Positions 52,439-59,919 of a DNA stretch of 64,000 nt are shown here, in pieces. Numbering within the stretch: the stretch's first letter is position 1; each line of letters opens with the position of its first letter. Under the pieces are notes generated by a model, which made no database searches, was not told where the DNA came from, and worked only from the letters and a program-made list of their open reading frames with translations. Source of the stretch: Paludibacter sp. (GTDB lineage: Bacteria; Bacteroidota; Bacteroidia; Bacteroidales; Paludibacteraceae); assembly GCA_024710005.1 (NCBI GenBank), contig JANJVQ010000022.1:1-64000 (forward strand), read 5' to 3'. A program made the translations under genes and the position numbers.

Positions 52439-52687
52439 CTTATCCCAGAAAACAGAGATTTAATCACATTCGTTAGCAGTGATAAAAACAATTTAACCGC
52501 GCCAAACAGATGTTGTTATAATTATTTACCATCGGGCATTTCAGCTTTAGAACTGACATCCAAAAATTTAGAATACAAAACAGAATTAGAAGCTGTTACA
52601 GACAAAACAGGACTTGAGTTCAGCGAGAACAGTATCTTGTTAACGATAAAACAGGACTTTGCTGAAGATAGAACACCATCTATCTGA
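52439..52687 (+). pseudogene. possible coding remnant
   Basis: An open stretch of 82 codons without ATG, ending in TGA at 52685. The translation (for example YNYLPSGISALELTSKNLEY and GLEFSENSILLTIKQDF) has a protein-like composition, and stops occur at 52424 and 52436 just upstream in frame. It may be the 3' end of a decayed gene. I do not recognise the family. Confidence 0.3.
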
Positions 52688-52691
52688 AAAT

Positions 52692-52757
52692 AGATGGGCA
52701 TCTAATGTCAACAAGTTAGGCATCTACCGTCAACGAGATGGACATCTCCGTTAGGAT
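52692..52757. repeat. three 22-bp units with an AGATG/CATCT dyad
   Basis: Units at 52692, 52714 and 52736. Core AGATGGGCATCT and AGATGGACATCT (palindromic) in units 1 and 3, degenerate in unit 2; GTCAAC follows in the first two. Located 30 bp after the histidine kinase stop. Confidence 0.65.
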
Positions 52758-52786
52758 GTTGATTTTTCTGATTCTGGGAGCACTTA

Positions 52787-53941
52787 CTATGTAACATTAA
52801 CCGGCAACGTAAATATAATCTCACTTCCTTTCCCCAACTCAGTTTTTATATGAATTTCGCCACCGTGTTTCTCGACAAATCTTTTGCAAAGCAACAAACC
52901 AAATCCGGTACCTTTTTCGTTGGCTGTTCCCCGGGTTGAATGCATTTGTGTTGTATCAAATAGTTTGGATAAAACCTCGGGTGCGATGCCAACACCATTA
53001 TCAGAAACTGTTATACTAACATCAGCATGGTTTTGTTCTGCATAAATATTGATATTTCCACCCTCAGCGGTGAATTTCAGGGCATTCGAAATCAGGTTGC
53101 GCAAAATAGTATTCAACATATCAATATCGGCAAACACCTTAATCTTTTCTGTTACAGCATTATTAATTGTTATGTTCTTTTCAGCGGCATTTGGAATGAA
53201 TAATTTCACAAGCTCATCGCAACATAATTTTAAATTAATTTCTTGGGGATCAAATGGCAATGCACCCGATTGCGACCGAGTCCACAACAAAATGTCTTCC
53301 AACAAATTAAATGCGTTAATGGCAGAACTGTTCACTGCTGTTATCAGTTTTTCAATCATATCCATATCATACTGACGGAGATCGTTTACCAATAAATCCA
53401 AACAGCCCAGTATCGAATTAAAAGGACTTCTTAAATCATGTGCAAGGATTGACATTAACGTGTCTTTATTGGCGTTTAATCTTTGAAGCTCTGCATTTTT
53501 AAGTTTTATATCTTCTTCAGTCTGCTTACGGGCGGTAATATCATCAATAATCCCGGTCCAAATAATATCCCGATTTTCAAGTATGCGGGGAGTTGATTTA
53601 AATTGTACCCAAATAATGCTACCATTAATTAAAAAACGGCCTTCCCACACAAAAGGCGTTTTTTTCAAATTAGCTTCTACATTTAATCTTGCAAATTCAG
53701 CCTTATCAGATTCAAAGATTAAAGTACTAATAATGCCGGGGTTCCTTAAATAAAGAGATTTGTCCAACTGAAGTATTTCACAGAAGCGATCATTTACATA
53801 TTCGACGATGTATGGTGTGTCATGTGAACCAACCCATTTATCTTCAATCAAAGACACATCATGATAAACCCGCAACCGGTATACTCCGGATGGCAGTGTA
53901 TTTGCTAAATCATCGTATAATCCATGTTCCAGTTTATGCAT
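52787..53941 (-). CDS. PAS-domain histidine kinase (orphan)
   Basis: 384 residues with no membrane segment. PAS domain (about 25-140: YIVEYVNDRFCEILQLD), dimerisation/phosphoacceptor domain with His in LAHDLRSPFNSILG, and HATPase domain with NLISNALKFT (N box), DNGVGIAPE (G1), GTGFGLLLCKRF (G2). It autophosphorylates and should pass phosphate to a response regulator, none of which is adjacent. Cytosolic sensor, signal unknown. Confidence 0.94.
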   Translation of the reverse strand: MHKLEHGLYDDLANTLPSGVYRLRVYHDVSLIEDKWVGSHDTPYIVEYVNDRFCEILQLDKSLYLRNPGIISTLIFESDKAEFARLNVEANLKKTPFVWEGRFLINGSIIWVQFKSTPRILENRDIIWTGIIDDITARKQTEEDIKLKNAELQRLNANKDTLMSILAHDLRSPFNSILGCLDLLVNDLRQYDMDMIEKLITAVNSSAINAFNLLEDILLWTRSQSGALPFDPQEINLKLCCDELVKLFIPNAAEKNITINNAVTEKIKVFADIDMLNTILRNLISNALKFTAEGGNINIYAEQNHADVSITVSDNGVGIAPEVLSKLFDTTQMHSTRGTANEKGTGFGLLLCKRFVEKHGGEIHIKTELGKGSEIIFTLPVNVT

Positions 53942-54093
53942 TGTTGTGATTTGTTTTCAGGCTTATACATTATCCTTTAATTTTATTCTCTGCATTAGAG
54001 ATTTCGGCTTACAAACTTAAAAATAAAATCTGATATGATTAATTCATGCAGGATATTTTTTCAAAAAGTTCTTTATCACAAAAAATAATCAAC

Positions 54094-54326
54094 CGTAAAT
54101 GCATTTTACGCCCTACTACTTTGCGTTTTATGTAGGGCAGTTTTCAAAAAAGTGCCCTACACTTTGGTCCACAAATAAACAATGTACTGTTTTCACATCA
54201 ACGATGTACTGATTATACATCGCTGATGTACCGATTATACAAGCCCGATGTAAGAACCGTACATCACCGATGTAATTGTTTTGCATCGCCGATGTAAATG
54301 TTGTACATGGCTGATGTAATTTTTCA
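54094..54326. repeat. 22-bp-period dyad array
   Basis: Six clear units (54195, 54217, 54239, 54261, 54283, 54305), each ACATC-N3-GATGT plus nine variable bases. The same 22-bp register continues upstream with other dyads: GCCCTAC (54110), GTAGGGC (54132) and GCCCTAC (54154) alternate every 22 bp, preceded by CGTAAATGCATTTTACG (54094-54110). About ten periods in all. It lies in the 511-bp gap between the histidine kinase and the helicase; no gene is seen there. Confidence 0.85.
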
Positions 54327-54415
54327 GATGCTCTGCATAACGCTAAATTTTGCAAGCAAGTTTACCGGATATTAATGTTCGCTACCTACGGAAGCTTTTC
54401 CAAGAAATACAGCTT

Positions 54416-54457
54416 CACTATTCGTTTTCCGCTTTCCATTTTCCGCTCTCCGCTAAC
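54416..54457. repeat. heptad array J, containing the helicase stop codon
   Basis: CACTATT, CGTTTTC, CGCTTTC, CATTTTC, CGCTCTC, CGCTAAC; the last unit includes the stop codon at 54453-54455. Confidence 0.85.
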
Positions 54458-55847
54458 CAACGTAATTCACCAAAAATACGTTTTCCGTAGCCCTCGTCAG
54501 TGCCGTGTACAGCCAACGATAATAATTGCGGTCGATTTCGGCATCGGGCATCATACCCATATCAATAAAGACTTTCTTCCACTGACCGCCCTGGGCTTTG
54601 TGGCAGGTGACTGCGTAGGCGAATTTTACCTGCAAGGCATTCAGGAATTCGTTTTCGAACATCTGTTTGTAGCGTTCGCGTTTGTTTTTGATGTCGGCAT
54701 AATCTTCGGCAACGGCTTCGAAGAGTTTGCGACTCAGTTCGGCAGCTTGTGCAGGTGATTCGGATTGCAGACTTTCGAGCCATACCCGGGCATCGATTTC
54801 CCAGTCGAAATCAAGTGAACGCAGCGTGAGGTCGACAAACCGGAATCCATACATTTCCCTGAATTTGCGGATGCGGACCACTTCCACGATGTCTCCGTTG
54901 GCTATAAAGTCAATTTCTTTATAAGGCTTATTCCAAAAATAGTTGTTACGCGTAATCATCAACAAGTCACCGTTCGAAATCTCTTCTTCCCGCATCATCA
55001 CCCTTCCCCGGATACCATTGTTATACATATTGGCTTTTTTGTTAGAACGGGTAATCACGATGGTATCCTCCACTCCCACGCCGTCGTATGACTGTTGCAC
55101 TTCGTCCACCAAATCCATTCCGCTCAACGCCTTAATATCCGTGAATTTTGATAATTTCAGCCTGGGCATAGCCGATGTTAATTCGTCTTCCAGGGCTTTT
55201 CTCAACAGGGTGGCATTATACAGGATGCCGCTTTCTAAGGCTTGTCGCACCACCTGCGTGAGGGTGAACTCCGTAATTTTCAGTCCGTAACCCTCCAGCT
55301 TGTTTTTATCGAGCGCCGGACTGCTTTCCTGCATCACCGGAGGAAGCTGAGCCGTATCGCCGAGCAACAGCAGACTGCAATCAGCGCCATTATAGACAAA
55401 ACGAATCAGGTCATCGAGCAGAAAGCCCGTACCAAATTCGGTGTCACCACCCGTGTTGGAAATCATGGACGCTTCATCGACAATGAAAAGGGTGTTGGTA
55501 TGCAGGTTATCGGCCAACTGAAATTCGCTTTCAGCCATGGATTTCTGCCGGTATATCTTCTTGTGGATAGTGAAGGCCGGAAAGCCGGCATAACTGCTCA
55601 GCACCTTGGCAGCACGGCCGGTCGGCGCCAACAGCACCGTTTTCTGTTGTAGCTTGTGCAGCGAACGCACTAAGGCGCTCACAACGGAGGTCTTACCTGT
55701 TCCGGCATAACCCTTCAACAGAAAAGCTTTCTCCACAGCCGGGTCGGTCATGAAACCGCCCAACAGCCTGATCAACTCATGTTGCTGCTCCGTGGGTTCA
55801 AACGGAAGCTCCTTCGTGATAATATCGTACAAATAATTACCTAACAT
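54453..55847 (-). CDS. RecD-like ATP-dependent DNA helicase
   Basis: 464 residues from ATG at 55847. SF1B helicase: Walker A KGYAGTGKTSV, TLFIVDEASM (motif II), LLLGDTAQLPPV (motif III), and the UvrD_C_2 end TCHKAQGGQWKKVFID with YTALTRATENVFLV (motif VI). Related to RecD2 and Dda, acting at forks or in repair. It lacks the long N-terminal domain of RecD2. A standalone gene. Confidence 0.93.
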   Translation of the reverse strand: MLGNYLYDIITKELPFEPTEQQHELIRLLGGFMTDPAVEKAFLLKGYAGTGKTSVVSALVRSLHKLQQKTVLLAPTGRAAKVLSSYAGFPAFTIHKKIYRQKSMAESEFQLADNLHTNTLFIVDEASMISNTGGDTEFGTGFLLDDLIRFVYNGADCSLLLLGDTAQLPPVMQESSPALDKNKLEGYGLKITEFTLTQVVRQALESGILYNATLLRKALEDELTSAMPRLKLSKFTDIKALSGMDLVDEVQQSYDGVGVEDTIVITRSNKKANMYNNGIRGRVMMREEEISNGDLLMITRNNYFWNKPYKEIDFIANGDIVEVVRIRKFREMYGFRFVDLTLRSLDFDWEIDARVWLESLQSESPAQAAELSRKLFEAVAEDYADIKNKRERYKQMFENEFLNALQVKFAYAVTCHKAQGGQWKKVFIDMGMMPDAEIDRNYYRWLYTALTRATENVFLVNYVG

Positions 55848-55903
55848 CGTACAAAAGTATAAAAAATATCGTTTTGATAATTGGTAAACCAATTTATTTG
55901 GGT

Positions 55904-55911
55904 TATCTTTG
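55904..55911 (+). promoter_or_regulatory. -7 element of kduI
   Basis: TATCTTTG lies 92 bp before the kduI ATG, so heptad array K would be part of the mRNA leader. Confidence 0.45.
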
Positions 55912-55924
55912 CGATTGAATCGTC

Positions 55925-55987
55925 AGACGCCGGACGCCGGACATCAGACGCCGGACGACTGGAGACTGGTGACTGGAGACTGGAGAC
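55925..55987. repeat. heptad array K in the kduI leader
   Basis: Nine units: AGACGCC, GGACGCC, GGACATC, AGACGCC, GGACGAC, TGGAGAC, TGGTGAC, TGGAGAC, TGGAGAC. Ends 15 bp before the start codon. Confidence 0.9.
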
Positions 55988-56002
55988 ATTAAAAGAAAAA
56001 AT

Positions 56003-56845
56003 ATGAAAACAAATTATGAAGTTCGTTATGCTTCCCACCCGGAAGATGCAAAACATTACGACACAGCTCGTTTACGTAAAGAACATTTAATCGAGACATT
56101 ATTCGCGGCTGATGAGGTGAATATGGTGTATACCCTGTACGACCGTTTGGTTGTAGGTGGCGCCATGCCGGTTAAAGAAGCATTGAAACTCGAATCTATC
56201 GACCCGTTGAAATCTGATTTTTTCCTATCGAGAAGAGAGTTGGGCATGTTCAACGTGGGTGGAGCAGGTAAGGTTGTAGTTGAAGGAGAGGTATTTGAAC
56301 TGGGTTATAAAGAGGCGCTTTATGTTGGCGCAAGCAACCGCAACGTGGTTTTCGAAAGTGTGGATGCTGCTAATCCGGCCAAATTTTATTTCAACTCGGC
56401 ACCGGCACACCGCAACTACCCCGACCGCAAAATCACCAAGGCAGATGCCATCGTGATGGAGCTGGGCTCTTTAGAGACCGCCAACCACCGCAACATCAAC
56501 AAGATGATGGTTCGCGAGGTAGTAGAAACCTGTCAGCTGCAAATGGGCATGACCGAACTGAAAACCGGTAGCGTTTGGAACACCATGCCGGCACATACGC
56601 ACAGTCGCCGCATGGAAGCATATTTCTATTTCGAAGTGCCGGAAGGTGAAGTGGTATGCCACTTTATGGGCGAACCCACCGAAACCCGCCATATCTGGAT
56701 GCAGGGCGACCAGGCCGTGATTTCTCCCGAATGGTCGATTCACTCCGCAGCAGCTACCAGCAACTACACCTTTATATGGGGTATGGCCGGTGAGAATTTG
56801 GATTATAGCGATCAGGATTTCAGGAAACATACGGAGTTAAGATAA
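56003..56845 (+). CDS. kduI: 5-dehydro-4-deoxy-D-glucuronate isomerase
   Basis: Converts 5-keto-4-deoxyuronate to 3-deoxy-D-glycero-2,5-hexodiulosonate in pectin and uronate breakdown. 280 residues, usual length; bicupin fold with zinc ligands in MPAHTHSRRMEAYFYFEV and later HFMG/HSAAATSNY. First gene of kduI-kduD; the 89-bp gap to kduD is mostly heptad array L. Confidence 0.97.
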   Translation: MKTNYEVRYASHPEDAKHYDTARLRKEHLIETLFAADEVNMVYTLYDRLVVGGAMPVKEALKLESIDPLKSDFFLSRRELGMFNVGGAGKVVVEGEVFELGYKEALYVGASNRNVVFESVDAANPAKFYFNSAPAHRNYPDRKITKADAIVMELGSLETANHRNINKMMVREVVETCQLQMGMTELKTGSVWNTMPAHTHSRRMEAYFYFEVPEGEVVCHFMGEPTETRHIWMQGDQAVISPEWSIHSAAATSNYTFIWGMAGENLDYSDQDFRKHTELR

Positions 56846-56848
56846 TAA

Positions 56849-56918
56849 CAGACACCAGACACCAGACACCAGACGCCAGACGCCAGACGCCAGAAGACTG
56901 GAGACCGGAGACTGGAGA
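56849..56918. repeat. heptad array L between kduI and kduD
   Basis: Three CAGACAC, three CAGACGC, CAGAAGA, CTGGAGA, CCGGAGA, CTGGAGA: ten perfect 7-bp steps from 56849, ending 16 bp before the kduD start. Confidence 0.9.
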
Positions 56919-56934
56919 CATAAATAAAAAAAAC

Positions 56935-57714
56935 ATGAAACAATTTGATTTAACAGGAAAAATCGCCATGGTAACCGGGGCATCTTATGGCATCGGGTAC
57001 GCGTTGGCAACCGCATTTGCAAAGGCAGGTGCTAAAATAGTTTTCAACGACATCAACCAGGAAATGGTTGACAAAGGACTGGCTGCTTACAAGGCGGATG
57101 GTATCGAAGCATACGGTTACGTGTGTGATGTTACCGACGAAGATGGCGTGTATGCCACTATTGCTAAAATCAAAGAAGAAGTGGGCATTATCGATATCCT
57201 GGTAAACAATGCCGGTATCATCAAACGTATCCCCGCCATCGAAATGTCGGCGAAAGATTTCCGTCAGGTTATCGACATCGACCTGAACGGTCCGTTTATC
57301 GTATCGAAAGCCGTTGCACCAGGCATGATCGAAAAGGGAGGCGGTAAAATCATCAACATCTGCTCCATGATGAGTGAACTGGGACGTGAAACCGTTTCGG
57401 CTTATGCATCAGCCAAAGGTGGTTTGAAAATGCTGACCAAGAACTTAGCCTGCGAATGGGCTGAATACAACATCCAGGTAAACGGCATTGGTCCGGGTTA
57501 TATTGCAACGCCACAGACAGCGCCTTTGCGCGAACCGGGACATCCATTTAACGACTTCATCATAGGAAGAACACCGGCTGCACGCTGGGGAACACCTGAA
57601 GATTTGCAGGGACCGGCTGTGTTCTTAGCTTCACCGGCATCCGACTTCGTAAACGGTCATATTTTGTATGTTGATGGAGGAATCCTGGCTTATATCGGCA
57701 AGCAACCGAAATAA
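56935..57714 (+). CDS. kduD: 2-dehydro-3-deoxy-D-gluconate 5-dehydrogenase
   Basis: Short-chain dehydrogenase acting after KduI to form 2-keto-3-deoxygluconate. 259 residues: TGASYGIGYALA (cofactor), NNAGI, catalytic Ser in CSMMSELG and YASAKGG (Tyr/Lys), and the PLREPGHPF tail of KduD enzymes. Together with kduI it feeds uronate degradation; the polysaccharide lyase and transporter genes are not in the window. Confidence 0.96.
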   Translation: MKQFDLTGKIAMVTGASYGIGYALATAFAKAGAKIVFNDINQEMVDKGLAAYKADGIEAYGYVCDVTDEDGVYATIAKIKEEVGIIDILVNNAGIIKRIPAIEMSAKDFRQVIDIDLNGPFIVSKAVAPGMIEKGGGKIINICSMMSELGRETVSAYASAKGGLKMLTKNLACEWAEYNIQVNGIGPGYIATPQTAPLREPGHPFNDFIIGRTPAARWGTPEDLQGPAVFLASPASDFVNGHILYVDGGILAYIGKQPK

Positions 57715-57803
57715 GTATTTCAATTTGAACCAGATGTATCTGGAACTTCATGATAGTTTTAAAAAAAACTAAAAAACAGTTTTTATAAAAAACGAGTTCG
57801 GTT

Positions 57804-57837
57804 CATTCCCTGTAAAATGTTATATTTGCAGGGAATG
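57804..57837 (+). promoter_or_regulatory. dyad flanking an orphan promoter element
   Basis: CATTCCCTG (57804-57812) and CAGGGAATG (57829-57837) are perfect inverse copies on either side of TATATTTG (57821-57828), a -7 element. A dimeric regulator bound here would cover the promoter. The next gene starts 450 bp downstream, so this may drive a long leader or a small RNA. Confidence 0.5.
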
Positions 57838-57960
57838 AGTTTTTAAGGGATCAGATTCCTTATTATAATCGTAACAACAGGTAACTATAATTAGATAACA
57901 TTACCCATTATTTGCAGAATTAATTTATTTCGCAATAAACTAATTTTAAGCATAGTGACA

Positions 57961-58222
57961 AAACCTTATTTTATAAACCTTATTTTCTTACTAAAACAAC
58001 CTTAGTAGGGAAAAATAATAATTATGACTACCTCTCTTACCTTATTACCTTATTTAATTTAATAAGGTTAAATAAGGTTTAGGATAATGTGACAATCATT
58101 TGCTACTAAGGTTGTTTTAGTAAGAAAATAAGGTTAAAAATAAGGTTGAGATAACAAAATCAATATTTATTTCTACTAAGGTTGTTTTAGTAAGAAAATA
58201 AGGTTAAAAATAAGGTTGGGAT
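57961..58222. repeat. three copies of a 48-bp AAGGTTGTTTTAG element
   Basis: Copies at 58103-58150 and 58173-58220 are near-identical (70-bp period) and an inverted copy is at 57961-58008. Each has ACTAA-N7-TTAGT, then TAAGAAAATAAGGTT and AAAAATAAGGTT. Between them lies a further dyad (ACCTTATT...AATAAGGT). The whole 579-bp gap between kduD and the DUF4861 gene has no coding sequence that I can see. Confidence 0.85.
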
Positions 58223-58293
58223 TCTGCAGTTTCCTGATCAACATAATAATTGCAAAACATAATTCAACATAGTATTCATTAAATTTTTATAGC

Positions 58294-59424
58294 ATGAAAA
58301 AAAACAAAATCAGTATCCTTATTTTAATGTTAGCAACAGCAGTTTCCGGCTTTGCGCAGACAACCATTGAAATCGTCAATCAGTATCCATTCGACAGAGC
58401 AGATGAAATCGTTGAAATTGCAGCATCCGAACTGGGTGGACTTTCAGGCACCAATTATGTGCTTACCGATGAAAATGGTCTGGAAATCCCCTATCAATTG
58501 ATTTATAACGGTACTGAAAGTGTTCAGGCTTTGCTGTTTCCGGCAACGGTTAAAACAGGAACCAAAGTGGCTTACACATTAAACGAAGGCACCCCAAAAG
58601 CAGTAAAAGCCAAAACTTCAGCACGCTTTGTTCCGGAAAGAAAAGATGACTTCGCATGGGAAAACGACATTGCCGCCTATCGCATGTACGGTCCGGCGCT
58701 TGCCGCTGAAAACCCATCCAATGGTATCGACCTGTGGTTGAAAAGAACTGAAGAACTGGTTGTGGATAGTTTCTACAGAGGTGAACTGAAATACGGCAAA
58801 TCGTATCACGAAGATCACGGTCAGGGACTTGATTGCTACAAAGTAGGTAATACCCTGGGTGCCGGTGGTGTTGCTCCGTATGTAAACGGTGAGTTGCTGG
58901 TCGGCAAACATTTCGACACCTATAAAGTACTGGATAACGGTCCACTTCGCTCCAGCTTTACACTTACCTATAACGAGGTTGATATCAACGGAAAGAAATA
59001 CAAAAAGGAAGTCACCATCCACACCGATGCGGGAACCGTGATGAACAAAGCTGTGGTCAAACTGACCGGAGAGAAACAGCCTATGCAACTGGCAGCGGGC
59101 ATTACCCTGCACGATGGCAAAGGTTCTCTACAAAAAGGTACCGGACTGATTGTGTATGGTGAAAACGCTATTGCCGACAAAGATCAAAAAAACGTGGGAA
59201 AAAATTATGTAGGCGTTGTGTTGCCGGACAAAGAAGACCTTTATAAAATTCAGAACCTGCATGCCCTGCTGATGAAAAATTACGTGCCAGGAGAAGAATT
59301 TACCTATTACTTTGGCGGAGGCTGGAGCCAATGGAAGTTCCCGACCCAGAAAGAATGGCTTGCCGCCGTACAACAATTCTCCAAACAAGTAAAATACCCG
59401 TTGACAGTTAGGATAGTTAAATAA
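58294..59424 (+). CDS. DUF4861 family secreted protein
   Basis: 376 residues with a signal peptide (ISILILMLATAVSGFAQ). Beta-rich protein with the DUF4861 features WENDIAAYRMYGPAL, GIDLWLKRT, YHEDHGQGLDCYKVG and YFGGGWSQWKFP. DUF4861 proteins occur in pectin, alginate and glycosaminoglycan loci; here it follows kduI-kduD, consistent with a periplasmic role in uronic-acid polysaccharide use. Catalytic function is not established to my knowledge. Terminator follows. Confidence 0.88.
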   Translation: MKKNKISILILMLATAVSGFAQTTIEIVNQYPFDRADEIVEIAASELGGLSGTNYVLTDENGLEIPYQLIYNGTESVQALLFPATVKTGTKVAYTLNEGTPKAVKAKTSARFVPERKDDFAWENDIAAYRMYGPALAAENPSNGIDLWLKRTEELVVDSFYRGELKYGKSYHEDHGQGLDCYKVGNTLGAGGVAPYVNGELLVGKHFDTYKVLDNGPLRSSFTLTYNEVDINGKKYKKEVTIHTDAGTVMNKAVVKLTGEKQPMQLAAGITLHDGKGSLQKGTGLIVYGENAIADKDQKNVGKNYVGVVLPDKEDLYKIQNLHALLMKNYVPGEEFTYYFGGGWSQWKFPTQKEWLAAVQQFSKQVKYPLTVRIVK

Positions 59425-59451
59425 AAGCGGAAAGCGGAAAGCGGAAAATTA
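59424..59451. repeat. heptad array M after the DUF4861 gene
   Basis: Three AAAGCGG and one AAAATTA in a 7-bp register, starting in the last base of the DUF4861 stop codon. Confidence 0.85.
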
Positions 59452-59457
59452 AGAAAA

Positions 59458-59493
59458 GGAGCAGCAAACTATTGTTTACTGCTCCTTTTTTTT
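59458..59493 (+). terminator. intrinsic terminator of the DUF4861 gene
   Basis: GGAGCAGCAAAC and GTTTACTGCTCC form a stem with one mismatch, followed by eight or nine T. It stands between arrays M and N, which are inverse copies of each other. Confidence 0.9.
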
Positions 59494-59508
59494 ATAACCA
59501 TAAATGGT

Positions 59509-59536
59509 TTTCCGCTTTCCGCTGTTAGCTTTCCGC
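59509..59536. repeat. heptad array N, containing the biotin-carrier stop codon
   Basis: TTTCCGC twice, TGTTAGC (with the stop codon of the biotin carrier gene), TTTCCGC; inverse of array M. The protein's last residues (AES) come from the array. Confidence 0.8.
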
Positions 59537-59869
59537 TTCCTCTTCCGCCGCTTCCAGTTCCAGCATCAACATATCCTTCGGAATGCGGTCTCCTACGTTT
59601 ACATTGACTTTCTTGATTTTAGCGGTAAAGGGCATTTGGATACGGTTACGCATTTTCATTGCTTCGAGAATGAGCAGGGGTTCGCCTTCCTGTACCACAT
59701 CACCTTCTTTCACCGAAATTTCGATGATGGTTCCCGGAATAAACGACTGAATTTCATAAGGATTGGGATCAACCCAAGCCTTACGGTTCTTGTATTTATT
59801 GGTCAGTAATGTTTTGTATTTTCTGGCAGTAACTGCAAATTCCACTAAATCCTGATTTTTTTTTGCCAT
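59525..59869 (-). CDS. biotin carboxyl carrier protein of an acyl-CoA carboxylase/decarboxylase
   Basis: 114 residues. C-terminal biotinyl domain with LEAMKMRN; Lys72 is the biotin attachment site. N-terminal ~40 residues are basic, without a long Ala/Pro linker. It follows the carboxyltransferase gene by 50 bp and forms with it a two-gene unit. The biotin-carboxylase or membrane sodium-pump subunit must be elsewhere, so whether the complex is propionyl-CoA carboxylase or methylmalonyl-CoA decarboxylase cannot be settled here. Confidence 0.93.
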   Translation of the reverse strand: MAKKNQDLVEFAVTARKYKTLLTNKYKNRKAWVDPNPYEIQSFIPGTIIEISVKEGDVVQEGEPLLILEAMKMRNRIQMPFTAKIKKVNVNVGDRIPKDMLMLELEAAEEEAES

Positions 59870-59919
59870 GATGATTTGTTTTAAATTCTACATCTTAAAA
59901 ATAAACACACCAAAACAAA

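Noticed and set aside
54128..54355. 75-codon minus-strand frame with repeated residues
   Set aside because: Only translates the 22-bp dyad array.
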